Positions 1 to 8,336 of a stretch of 64,000 nucleotides of DNA are shown here, piece by piece. A model generated the notes under the pieces. The model saw only the letters and a program-made list of their open reading frames with translations. It ran no database searches and was not told the DNA's origin. The stretch comes from Pacificitalea sp040119125 (GTDB lineage: Bacteria > Pseudomonadota > Alphaproteobacteria > Rhodobacterales > Rhodobacteraceae), in the NCBI GenBank assembly GCA_040119125.1, contig JBEDTR010000007.1, positions 277,883-341,882 on the forward strand, written 5' to 3'. The position numbers and the translations under genes were made by a program. Position 1 is the first letter of the stretch; each line of letters opens with the position of its first letter.

Positions 1-1431
1 TATTACGAGCGGCTGATGACCGGCGAAGTGCTGAGCCGGATCACCACCGACACCACGCTGATCCTTGCGGTGATCGGATCGTCCGTCAGCTACTCTCTGC
101 GCAACATGCTGATCTTCTCCGGCGGGCTGGTCGCGATGCTCATCACATCGGTCAAGCTGACGGGGCTTGTGCTGCTGATCGTGCCGGTGATGATCCTGCC
201 GATCCTTGCACTGGGACGGCGGCTGCGGGCGCTGAGCCGCGAGAACCAGGATTTCATCGCGCAAAGTTCCGGCACCGCCTCTGAGGCGCTGTTATCGGCG
301 CAGGCCGTGCAGGCCTATTCGGCCGAGAGCAAAACCCAAGCACGGTTCGCCGCCATCACCGAAGACAGCTACCGCTCCGCGCTGCGGCGGATCACGGTGC
401 GCGCGATGCTGACGATCATCATCATCTTCGTGGTGTTTTCGGGCATCCTCGGCGTGCTGTGGATCGGCGCGCGGGACGTGCAGGCGGGCGTGATGAGCGC
501 GGGCGAACTGGTGCAATTCGTAATCTATTCCGGCATGGTCGCAGGCTCCACCGCTGCCCTGTCTGAAATCTGGGGCGAATTGCAGCGCGCCGCCGGGGCC
601 ACCGAACGGCTGGCCGAATTGCTGGATGCGCGCGACAGTGTGGCCGATCCGGTCACCCCCGCCCAGCTGAACGGGCGCGCGCGCGGCGAAATCCGGTTTG
701 ACGACGTGACCTTCCACTATCCCGCGCGGCCCGACATCGCGGCGCTGGAGGGCATCAGCCTGACCATCGCGCCGGGGGAAACCGTGGCGCTGGTCGGTCC
801 CTCGGGCGCGGGCAAATCCACCGTGTTTCAGCTGCTGTTGCGCTTTTATGACCCGGAATCGGGCACCGTGCGGCTGGACGGCGTCGCCCTACCCGACATG
901 ACCCGCGCCGAATTCCGTCGCCAACTGGCGCTGGTGCCGCAGGATCCGGTGATCTTTGCCGATACCGCGCGCGAAAACATCCGCTTTGGCCGCCCCGACG
1001 CCACCGATGCGGAGGTCGAAGCCGCCGCCCGCGCCGCCGCTGCCGACACGTTTATCCGCACCCTGCCCGAAGGCTATGACAGCTATGTGGGCGAGCGCGG
1101 CGTGATGCTGTCGGGCGGGCAGAAACAGCGCATCGCCATCGCCCGCGCCATCCTGCGCGACGCACCGGTGCTGCTGCTGGATGAGGCCACCTCCGCGCTT
1201 GATGCCGAAAGTGAACATCTGGTGCAGGCCGCCGTGGACGCCCTATCGGCGGAGCGCACGACATTGATCGTCGCGCACCGTCTGGCCACGGTGAAAAAGG
1301 CCGACCGCATTTTGGTCTTTGACGAGGGCCGGATCATCGCGGAAGGCACCCATGACAGTCTGGTGGCCGAGGGCGGGCTTTATGCACGGCTGGCGCGGCT
1401 TCAGTTTACCGAAGGGCTTGCCGCCGAATAG
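1..1431 (+). CDS. ABC exporter, fused permease/ATPase (5' truncated by window)
   Basis: This is the C-terminal part of a half-size type I ABC exporter of the MsbA/lipid-exporter family. The reading frame is open from base 1, so the N-terminus lies outside the window. The first third carries hydrophobic transmembrane segments. The nucleotide-binding domain follows, with Walker A GPSGAGKST at about 796-822, signature LSGGQKQR at about 1108-1131 and Walker B LLLDEATSALD just after. A conserved His follows in the IVAHRLATV switch region. The protein should dimerise in the inner membrane and move a hydrophobic substrate; nothing here identifies the substrate. A 205-bp gap separates it from the next gene. 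Confidence 0.93.
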   Translation, partial: YYERLMTGEVLSRITTDTTLILAVIGSSVSYSLRNMLIFSGGLVAMLITSVKLTGLVLLIVPVMILPILALGRRLRALSRENQDFIAQSSGTASEALLSAQAVQAYSAESKTQARFAAITEDSYRSALRRITVRAMLTIIIIFVVFSGILGVLWIGARDVQAGVMSAGELVQFVIYSGMVAGSTAALSEIWGELQRAAGATERLAELLDARDSVADPVTPAQLNGRARGEIRFDDVTFHYPARPDIAALEGISLTIAPGETVALVGPSGAGKSTVFQLLLRFYDPESGTVRLDGVALPDMTRAEFRRQLALVPQDPVIFADTARENIRFGRPDATDAEVEAAARAAAADTFIRTLPEGYDSYVGERGVMLSGGQKQRIAIARAILRDAPVLLLDEATSALDAESEHLVQAAVDALSAERTTLIVAHRLATVKKADRILVFDEGRIIAEGTHDSLVAEGGLYARLARLQFTEGLAAE

Positions 1432-1636
1432 CCGCGCATGACCATGTCGGGCCAATAGAACCCTCACCGACGGGCCTTCGCCGAGGGGCCTTCACCCCCA
1501 CCCGCGACCTGACGTAGAACACGCAGGGTGCGCAGCGTCACGCTTGCGCGGAGCAGACCTGCCGCGCGAGACTTTCCATCGGAGGATGGGCCTGCGACAC
1601 TTGTCGTCGGCGCACGAGCAGAACAGGGAGGATGCG

Positions 1637-3538
1637 ATGGGGTTTGCAACCATTGCCGATATCAGGGCCATCGAATCCGAGATGCCCTGGGAGAAGCGGG
1701 ACGTTCCCGAAACCATGCATGGCCTGCTGGCCCGCGCCCGCGACAATTACGGGTCCGGCAACGCGATTTCCTATCAGATGTTTTCGGACCCCGGCGCGAA
1801 GGCCGAAACGCTGACATGGGCGGAAACCTACGCCCGCTGCGTGCAGGCCGCGAACCTGTTCCGCTCGCTCGGGATCGGCGAGGATGACACGGTCGCCTAT
1901 GTGCTGCCCAACTGCACCGAGACCGTGGTGACCTTGCTGGGCGCGATGATGGCGGGCAAGGCCGCGCCGATCAATCCGCTGCTCGACCCTGAGCATATCG
2001 CCGGAATCCTGCGCGAAACCAACGCAAAGGTGCTGGTCACGCTCAAGGCATTCCCCAAGACCGATGTCGCGCAAAAGGCTGCCCGCGCCGCCGAACTGGC
2101 CCCCAACGTCGAACATGTGATCGAGGTCGATCTGCTGCGCTACCTGACCGGGGCGAAGCGGCTGATCGTGCCATTGATCCGGCCCCGGCTGAAGCCGAAC
2201 CACAAGGCGCAGGTGCATGATTTCACCCGCGCGGTGAAGCGCCAGAACGCGGCCGGGCTCGACTTTCCCGACAGCGCGGGCGACCGGGTCGCGGCCTATT
2301 TCCACACCGGCGGCACGACCGGTCTGCCCAAGATCGCCCAGCACAAATATTCGGGCATGATCTACAACGGTTGGCTCGGCAACACGATGTTGTTCAAGCC
2401 TGAGGACAACGTGATCTGCCCGCTGCCGCTGTTCCATGTCTTTGCGGTGCATGTGATCTTGATGGCGATGATCTGGTCGGGCAGCCATGTGGTCTTTCCC
2501 ACCCCTGCGGGCTATCGCGGCGACGGCGTGTTCGACAATTTCTGGAAGCTGATCGAACGCTGGAAGATTTCCTTCATCATCACCGTGCCCACCGCCCTGT
2601 CGGCGCTGATGCAGCGCCCGGTGGATGCGGATGTGTCATCGGTGCAGACCGCATTCTCCGGCTCCTCACCGCTGCCGGTCGAGCTGTTCAATCGGTTTGA
2701 AAAGGCCACCGGCGTTGAGGTCGTGGAAGGCTACGGCCTGACCGAGGCGACCTGCCTTGTCGCCATCAACCCAACGGATGGCACCAAGAAAATTGGCTCC
2801 GTCGGGCTGCCGTTTCCCTATACGGATGTGAAAATTCTGCGCCAGACGGAGAATGGCCCCGTCGAATGTGCCCCCGATGAAGTGGCTGAGATCTGTATTG
2901 CCAGTCCCGGCGTCTTTGCCGGATCGACCTATACGGAGACCGACAAGAACCACGATCTGTTCCACCATGACGTTTATCTGCGCACGGGCGATCTGGGCCG
3001 GATCGATACGGACGGCTATCTATGGATCACCGGACGGGCGAAGGATCTCATCATCCGGGGCGGACATAATATTGACCCCGCCGAGATCGAGGAGGCTCTG
3101 GCCGCTCATAGCGACGTGGCCTTTGCCGGGGCCATCGGGCAGCCCGACGCCCATGCGGGCGAACTCCCCTGCGCCTATGTGGAGCTCTGCGCCGGGGCGA
3201 CGGTGACGGAGGCCGAGCTTCTCGACTTTGCCCGCGCCCGCATCCACGAGCGCGCCGCGATGCCGAAATACATCGAAATTCTGGACGAGCTGCCGAAAAC
3301 CGCAGTGGGCAAGGTGTTCAAACCCGATCTGCGCAAACGCGCGATCACACGGATCTATAACGCCGCGCTGACCGATGCGGGCCTATCGGCGCGGGTGTCA
3401 GAGGTGCAGGACGACCGCACCCTTGGTCTGGTCGCTTGCCTGTCGCGCAACGGCTGCGAGGATGACGTGCGGGTGCGCGAAGCGTTGGGCGTATTCACCC
3501 GGCCCTGGAAATGGGCGGAGCCCCTGCCCGCGGAGTAA
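1637..3538 (+). CDS. AMP-forming acyl-CoA synthetase
   Basis: A 633-residue member of the ANL superfamily, which activates a carboxylic acid with ATP and then transfers it to CoA. Visible core motifs are the phosphate-binding loop HTGGTTGLPK (residues 223-232), YGLTEAT, the RTGDLG hinge region and a C-terminal GKVFKPDL with the usual catalytic lysine. The start at 1637 is preceded by AGGGAGG at 1625-1631; a longer open frame upstream has no such signal. The C-terminus runs about 60 residues past the catalytic lysine. Chain-length preference cannot be read from the sequence. The gene converges with the ectoine operon, and the terminator at 3588-3619 lies between them. Confidence 0.9.
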   Translation: MGFATIADIRAIESEMPWEKRDVPETMHGLLARARDNYGSGNAISYQMFSDPGAKAETLTWAETYARCVQAANLFRSLGIGEDDTVAYVLPNCTETVVTLLGAMMAGKAAPINPLLDPEHIAGILRETNAKVLVTLKAFPKTDVAQKAARAAELAPNVEHVIEVDLLRYLTGAKRLIVPLIRPRLKPNHKAQVHDFTRAVKRQNAAGLDFPDSAGDRVAAYFHTGGTTGLPKIAQHKYSGMIYNGWLGNTMLFKPEDNVICPLPLFHVFAVHVILMAMIWSGSHVVFPTPAGYRGDGVFDNFWKLIERWKISFIITVPTALSALMQRPVDADVSSVQTAFSGSSPLPVELFNRFEKATGVEVVEGYGLTEATCLVAINPTDGTKKIGSVGLPFPYTDVKILRQTENGPVECAPDEVAEICIASPGVFAGSTYTETDKNHDLFHHDVYLRTGDLGRIDTDGYLWITGRAKDLIIRGGHNIDPAEIEEALAAHSDVAFAGAIGQPDAHAGELPCAYVELCAGATVTEAELLDFARARIHERAAMPKYIEILDELPKTAVGKVFKPDLRKRAITRIYNAALTDAGLSARVSEVQDDRTLGLVACLSRNGCEDDVRVREALGVFTRPWKWAEPLPAE

Positions 3539-3587
3539 ATAAGCCGGGCGGGCGCACCACTGGCTCATCAAAAATAGACCTCCCCAC

Positions 3588-3619
3588 AAAAAAGCGCCCG
3601 CCGGAATGACCGGCGGGCG
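3588..3619 (-). terminator. Intrinsic terminator of the ectABC-ask operon
   Basis: A perfect 10-bp stem (3595-3604 with 3610-3619) closes a 5-nt AATGA loop. On the minus strand it is followed by six T residues (3588-3593). It sits just downstream of the ask stop codon, as expected for the end of the operon. Confidence 0.85.
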
Positions 3620-3651
3620 TGAGGTGACGAAGCTAGTACGTGCCTGACGTA

Positions 3652-5118
3652 TCAGGCCGCGAACTGGGCCACGTTGTCCGTGGCTTCGGCATTTGAATCT
3701 GTGTCGGCGTTAACGGCTTTGCCTTCGATCAGCGTGCGGTGCAGCGCCTTGATCGCGGTATCGGCCTGCTCGCGCTGAACGATCAACTGAATATCAACCG
3801 GGCGGGAGCCTTGCAGCACGGCGATGGGTTCGATCCCTTCGCCCGCCAGCGCGCCCAGACCCCGGCCAAGACAGCCCAGACCCGACAGGTCGCGCCCGAT
3901 AACCGAAATCACAGCCAGCGACCGGGTGGTGACGGAGGCATTGGGGAACCGTTCCGACAGGTCCTGCTCGGCCCGGCGCACCTGCTTCAAGGTGGTGTTC
4001 AGGTAATGCGTGATCGTGTTGGCGTTCGACGACTTGGCACAGATATAGGTTTTGTGCCGGGTCAGCGTATCGAGGATCGCGGCGTCGTAGCCTTTGACCC
4101 CGACCATGTCCTGCTCGAACACTTCCAGCGCCAACACATCGAGCCCGCAGATGATTTCCGCGTGGGGCGTCTCGGAGGGCTGCTCATCGATAAGCGTGCC
4201 GGGATCGCCCGGATCGAAGGCATTGGTCACTCGCAGCGGAATACCAGACTGGCGCAGCGCCTTGGCCGCCGAGGGGTGGATTGCCTCCATCCCCATGTTC
4301 GACAGCTGATCGGCCACGTCGTAATTGGTATGGCCCAGCTTGCGCACGGCTTCCACACCGACCAAGTTCGGATCGGCAGAACTCAGGTGGAATTCCTTGT
4401 GAATGATCGCCTCACGCGCCCCCGTCTGGGCCGCGATCTGGCTGAACGTCACTTCGGAATAGCCGCGATCATAGACCTTCATCAGGCCTTCGCTGCACTG
4501 CGCGTAGCCGGTCACGATGGGCAATTCGCGGGCGAAATCGACATGATCGAGGCCCTTGGCAATGCGTTCTGCGAGGGTCAGTTCCTCTTCGTCGCGCCAG
4601 CCGCCCAGATCGACACAACGCGCGTTCACGCCCTTGCGGCGTAGCAGCAGCGCGGTGACGAAGGCCGAATGGCTTTCGCCCAGACCTGACAGCATCTCGC
4701 GGATGACGAGCATATGCTTCGACAGGCGGAAATGCCCGTAGGAGCACAGCCGCTGCAGATCGATCAGGCAGGACCGCGCGCCCTCAATCCGCTCGCGCAC
4801 GAAATCATCGGCTTCGGCCACGTCGGCGCCTTCATCAAGGATTTCGGCATGGGCGGCACGCATCGCGGTGGCGACGGTGTTCAGCGCCTCCGACCAGCTA
4901 TGGCCGGATTCATTGTTGGCAAAATGGGAATAGACCCCGGCCTCGCCTGTTTTCTTGTGTTCCAGCAGCAGGTTGGTGATGCCGCCATAGGCCGAGACCA
5001 CGAAGATGCGGTTATAGGGATCCTCGGACCCGTTCAGGAACAAACTGTCGAGCAGCTCCTGCGTGCGGGTCATGGAGGTGCCCCCGATCTTTTCGACGGT
5101 ATGGGCTTGATGGGTCAC
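3652..5118 (-). CDS. ask: Ectoine-pathway aspartate kinase
   Basis: Aspartate kinase phosphorylates aspartate, the first step towards aspartate-semialdehyde, the precursor of ectoine. The 488-residue protein opens with the kinase motif VEKIGGTSM and ends with ACT-type segments (SVIGRDLSGLGCLGRGL). Its length, its N-terminus and its place directly after ectC match the specialised Ask_Ect group, thought to escape normal feedback control. The start is GTG at 5118: an in-frame TGA lies three codons upstream and no ATG precedes the kinase motif. It is the last gene of the operon, 126 bp after ectC. Confidence 0.93.
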   Translation of the reverse strand: MTHQAHTVEKIGGTSMTRTQELLDSLFLNGSEDPYNRIFVVSAYGGITNLLLEHKKTGEAGVYSHFANNESGHSWSEALNTVATAMRAAHAEILDEGADVAEADDFVRERIEGARSCLIDLQRLCSYGHFRLSKHMLVIREMLSGLGESHSAFVTALLLRRKGVNARCVDLGGWRDEEELTLAERIAKGLDHVDFARELPIVTGYAQCSEGLMKVYDRGYSEVTFSQIAAQTGAREAIIHKEFHLSSADPNLVGVEAVRKLGHTNYDVADQLSNMGMEAIHPSAAKALRQSGIPLRVTNAFDPGDPGTLIDEQPSETPHAEIICGLDVLALEVFEQDMVGVKGYDAAILDTLTRHKTYICAKSSNANTITHYLNTTLKQVRRAEQDLSERFPNASVTTRSLAVISVIGRDLSGLGCLGRGLGALAGEGIEPIAVLQGSRPVDIQLIVQREQADTAIKALHRTLIEGKAVNADTDSNAEATDNVAQFAA

Positions 5119-5244
5119 TGTAGCTCAGCCCGCCTTGATCCGGCGGGTCCTCTGTTTTGGAAAAGAAGTCGGGCATCCGAAACCGGGGGCCTATGCCCGC
5201 GCCGGTCCCGGATGTCCCTAAGGCGTCAGCCCTCGGACGTCTGC

Positions 5245-5646
5245 TTACGCATCCGCCACTTCGGTTTCTGCCGGCGCGTAGGAGCCATCTTCCTGATGGA
5301 CCTCATTGCCGGTCACGGGCGGGTTGAAGCAGCAGGCCATGACCAGCTCTTCTTCGGCCCGCAGGGTGTGGCGGTCATGCTCATTGAGGGCATACATCAC
5401 GCCGGGCTTGATCTTATGCGTCTCGCCGGTGGCAAGATCGGTGATCGTGCCCTTGCCGGACATGCAGTAGACGCTCTCGAAGTGATGCTTATACTCGAAC
5501 GTATGTTCCGAGCCGGCATCGAGGAACGTGATGTGGAACGAGAAGCCCATCCCGTCGCCCGCCAGCAGCATGCGGACAGAAGTCCACTGCTGGTCGGACA
5601 CGGTGGCGTCGGTGTTTTTCAGGTCGTTGAAGTCACGAACGATCAT
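5245..5646 (-). CDS. ectC: L-ectoine synthase
   Basis: This cupin-fold enzyme cyclises N-gamma-acetyl-diaminobutyrate to ectoine, the last step of the pathway. At 133 residues it has the normal family length. The iron ligands described for the family, Glu57, Tyr85 and His93, are all present at the same numbers. The ATG is 5 nt after the ectB stop, and GGAG overlapping that stop serves as ribosome-binding site, so ectB and ectC should be translated together. No hydroxylase gene (ectD) follows in the window. Confidence 0.97.
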   Translation of the reverse strand: MIVRDFNDLKNTDATVSDQQWTSVRMLLAGDGMGFSFHITFLDAGSEHTFEYKHHFESVYCMSGKGTITDLATGETHKIKPGVMYALNEHDRHTLRAEEELVMACCFNPPVTGNEVHQEDGSYAPAETEVADA

Positions 5647-5651
5647 GGGGA

Positions 5652-6941
5652 TTACTCCGCAGCGATAGTTTCAGGGGAGGCGCTAACCAGTCGCGCCGCA
5701 TCCAGCATGGTGGCAAAGCCTTGCTCCAGAACCTCGACCGGGGTGGTCAGCGGTGCCAGCACCTTGACGACCTCATCGTTGGGGCCGGAGGTCTCAATGA
5801 CCAGGCCATGCTCAAAGCAGTATTTGCACACGGCCGAGGCGGTTTCACCGGACCCGACATCGACGCCTTGGAACATGCCGCGGCCCTTCATCTTATGGCC
5901 CGGAAAGTAACCGGCGAATTCGGTCAGGCGGCGCGTCAGCAGCTCGGACTTTTCCTTGATTTCATTCTGGAACGTGTCGTCGGACCAGAATTTTTTCAGC
6001 GCCACGGTGGCGGTGACAAACGCATGGGTATTGCCACGGAAAGTGCCGTTATGCTCCGCCGGGCCGAACACGTCATGCTCGGACTTGATCAACGTCAGCG
6101 CCATCGGCAGGCCGAAGCCCGAGATGGATTTCGCCAGCGTCACGATATCCGGGGTCACGCCCATTTCCTCAAAGGAGAAGAACGTGCCGGTGCGGCCACA
6201 GCCAGCCTGAATATCGTCGACGATGAACAGAGCGCCGTGTTTCTTGGCCAGCTCAGCCACCCGCTTGACGAATTCCGGCGACGCGGCGTTCAGACCGCCT
6301 TCGCCCTGCACGGTTTCCAGCATGATCGCGGCGGGTGCATCGACACCGGAGGACGCATCGCCCAGCATTTTCTCAAGCACATCCGCGCTGTTCACGCCGT
6401 CAATGTAATTGTCATAAGGCAGACGTGTCACGCCCTGCAGCGGCAGCGCGCCGCCTTCGCGGTGGTAGCTGTTGCCGGTCGCGGCCAGCGCGCCCATTGT
6501 CACACCGTGAAAGCCATTGGTGAAGGCGATCACGTTATGGCGGCCAGTGACCTTACGCGCGAGCTTCATCGCGGCTTCCACCGCGTTGGCGCCCGTGGGG
6601 CCGGTGAACATCAGCTGATAGTCCAGCCCGCGGGGCTTCAGGATCACATCCTGAAACGTCTGCAGGAAATCGGCCTTCACGGCGGTGTGCATGTCCAGCG
6701 CATGGGCGATGCCATCATTGCTGATATGATCGATCAGCGCCGCTTTCATGTCGTCGTCGTTATGGCCGTAGTTCAGCGATGAACACCCGGCGAGGAAGTC
6801 GATATATTTATCGCCTTCGTCGGTGTGCAGGTAGCTGCCCTTCGCCTTGGTGAAGCGCACGTCGAACGTGCGGCAATAGGAACGGGCTTCGCTTTCGCGA
6901 TTGGCAAAGATATGCGGATCGGCTGTCGAGACAGTCGTCAT
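5652..6941 (-). CDS. ectB: Diaminobutyrate--2-oxoglutarate transaminase
   Basis: This PLP-dependent class III aminotransferase converts aspartate-semialdehyde to L-2,4-diaminobutyrate with glutamate as amino donor. The 429-residue protein has the cofactor-binding VDDIQAGCGRTG and the PLP lysine in LAKSISGFG (Lys271). I chose the ATG at 6941 because AGAGG lies just upstream and the N-terminus then matches the usual family length; an in-frame ATG at 6992 would add 17 unlikely residues. It is second in the operon, 86 bp after ectA. Confidence 0.96.
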   Translation of the reverse strand: MTTVSTADPHIFANRESEARSYCRTFDVRFTKAKGSYLHTDEGDKYIDFLAGCSSLNYGHNDDDMKAALIDHISNDGIAHALDMHTAVKADFLQTFQDVILKPRGLDYQLMFTGPTGANAVEAAMKLARKVTGRHNVIAFTNGFHGVTMGALAATGNSYHREGGALPLQGVTRLPYDNYIDGVNSADVLEKMLGDASSGVDAPAAIMLETVQGEGGLNAASPEFVKRVAELAKKHGALFIVDDIQAGCGRTGTFFSFEEMGVTPDIVTLAKSISGFGLPMALTLIKSEHDVFGPAEHNGTFRGNTHAFVTATVALKKFWSDDTFQNEIKEKSELLTRRLTEFAGYFPGHKMKGRGMFQGVDVGSGETASAVCKYCFEHGLVIETSGPNDEVVKVLAPLTTPVEVLEQGFATMLDAARLVSASPETIAAE

Positions 6942-7027
6942 GGGAGTACCTCTAGGGTCTATGTGAATAGGGTATAGACGCCGCTGCCTCACGCAGCGGC
7001 GATGCCGTTCAGGGGGTGCGGGCAGCC

Positions 7028-7567
7028 TCAGGCCGCCTGCGCCACATCCTCGGCCATGGTGATCGTGACCATATGCTCGGTCGCGTGATCGCCGTTGAAA
7101 TGTTCATCGCGCTTATAATGCGGCTCGCTGTCCAGCATTGCGTCCATACGGTCCGCATATTTGGTGAACAGGGCCCAGCTGGCCTTATTGTCCAGCGTGA
7201 TCGTGGTTTGCACCTTCGTGCAGCCATCGGTCTCATCGCGCTGCATCAGCTCGCGCAGCATGCGGCCACCAAGGCCCAGCCCGCGCGCATCTTCGTGCAC
7301 GGCTACCTGCCACACAAAGAACGTGTCGCCGGTGGAGGGCAGGACGTGCCCGCTGACCCAACCGACCACATTGCCGTCCTTTTCAGCGACAACACAGGTG
7401 TCGCGGAAATGGTCGCACTGGATCAGGTTGCAGTACATCGAATTCTCATCAAGCGGCGAGCAGGCTTTCACCAGCTCCCACACCGCTGCACCGTCCTCGG
7501 GGACGGGCTTGCGCAGTACAACTGCGCCATCATCGGATTTCTTAACGTTTCTGATCGGCGTAGCCAT
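7028..7567 (-). CDS. ectA: L-2,4-diaminobutyrate acetyltransferase
   Basis: A GNAT-fold enzyme that acetylates diaminobutyrate at the gamma-amino group using acetyl-CoA. The 179-residue protein has the acetyl-CoA loop in VHEDARGLGLGGRM. A strong GGAGGG ribosome-binding site precedes the ATG at 7567. It is the first gene of ectA-ectB-ectC-ask and faces a divergent MarR-family gene across a 230-bp, AT-rich intergenic region holding a good promoter and several repeated motifs. Confidence 0.96.
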   Translation of the reverse strand: MATPIRNVKKSDDGAVVLRKPVPEDGAAVWELVKACSPLDENSMYCNLIQCDHFRDTCVVAEKDGNVVGWVSGHVLPSTGDTFFVWQVAVHEDARGLGLGGRMLRELMQRDETDGCTKVQTTITLDNKASWALFTKYADRMDAMLDSEPHYKRDEHFNGDHATEHMVTITMAEDVAQAA

Positions 7568-7614
7568 AGGGCCCTCCGTCTACTTCAGTTCGCTTCAAAT
7601 GCTTCGTTACGGCT

Positions 7615-7642
7615 AATATAAACAAGCTCACCAATTAATCAA
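7615..7642 (-). promoter_or_regulatory. Probable ectA promoter
   Basis: Read on the minus strand, TTGATT (7637-7642) and TATATT (7615-7620) are separated by 16 bp and lie about 50 bp upstream of ectA. This is a good match to a sigma70-type promoter. A GGCTAA motif (7611-7616) overlaps the -10 element and a second copy (7646-7651) lies just upstream of the -35. Confidence 0.6.
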
Positions 7643-7755
7643 CATGGCTAAGTAATTTTCTTCCCCTAGGGCAATATATCCCTTATTTACTTGGAAAAAT
7701 TTCTGCCCCTACTTAAATGGCCGCTCTCACACCGCGCATATCCGCGCAAAACTGA

Positions 7756-7772
7756 TTAGTTCGGCTAACTAA
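7756..7772. promoter_or_regulatory. Palindrome in ectA-marR intergenic region, candidate EctR operator
   Basis: TTAGTT (7756-7761) and AACTAA (7767-7772) form perfect 6-bp arms around a CGGCT spacer, 25 bp upstream of the marR start codon. It contains GGCTAACTAA, which resembles GGCTAAGTAA at 7646 and GGCTAATATA at 7611. Such a site could mediate autoregulation of the MarR gene and repression of ectA. Confidence 0.5.
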
Positions 7773-7797
7773 ATCCTGTTGCGCGAGGAGATCCGCC

Positions 7798-8319
7798 ATG
7801 TCACTGATAAAGCTAGACGTTTCCAAAGGATCGCCGGTGGACCGAACCGATATCAGCCTGATCGCCCTGCGCCGAATCTTGCGCGCGACCGAACTCTACG
7901 GTCGCGAACTTGCGCGCACCGCCGGTTTGACCCCGGTACAGATTCGCGTGCTGCAGATCATCGACGCGCATGGCAACTCCACGCCCAAGAAGATCTCGCT
8001 TCAGATGGGCGTCAGTCAGGCCACCATGTCGACGCTGCTGGAACGGTTGCAGGCGAAAGGGCTCCTCACCCGCGAGAAGTCCGAAGTCGACCGCCGCCAG
8101 ACCAACGTCCTGCTGACCCCCAAGGGCAAGCTCGCCATCGACGACAGCCCCGATCCGCTGCAACAGAAATATGTGCGCGAGTTCGAGGCCCTGCCCGGCT
8201 GGGAACAGGCGATGATCGTTTCGGTGCTGGAGCGCGTGGCCTCAATGCTGAACGCGTCCGATCTTGATGCCTCGCCCGTGCTGCATATGGGCGAAATTCG
8301 CCGCGCCCACGAGGAATAG
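7798..8319 (+). CDS. ectR: MarR-family regulator, likely EctR (ectoine operon regulator)
   Basis: A 173-residue winged-helix protein of the MarR family. The helix-turn-helix lies around residues 55-90 (KKISLQMGVSQATMSTLLERL) and is followed by the wing containing DRRQTNV. AGGAG precedes the ATG at 7798. Divergent orientation from ectA matches ectR1, a MarR-type repressor of ectoine genes known from methylotrophs and found upstream of ect operons in other bacteria. Repression of the ect operon at low salt is inferred from that family. A small shifted frame starting at 7779 overlaps it and is not a gene. Confidence 0.85.
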   Translation: MSLIKLDVSKGSPVDRTDISLIALRRILRATELYGRELARTAGLTPVQIRVLQIIDAHGNSTPKKISLQMGVSQATMSTLLERLQAKGLLTREKSEVDRRQTNVLLTPKGKLAIDDSPDPLQQKYVREFEALPGWEQAMIVSVLERVASMLNASDLDASPVLHMGEIRRAHEE

Positions 8320-8336
8320 CTCCGCGCCCCCGCGCA

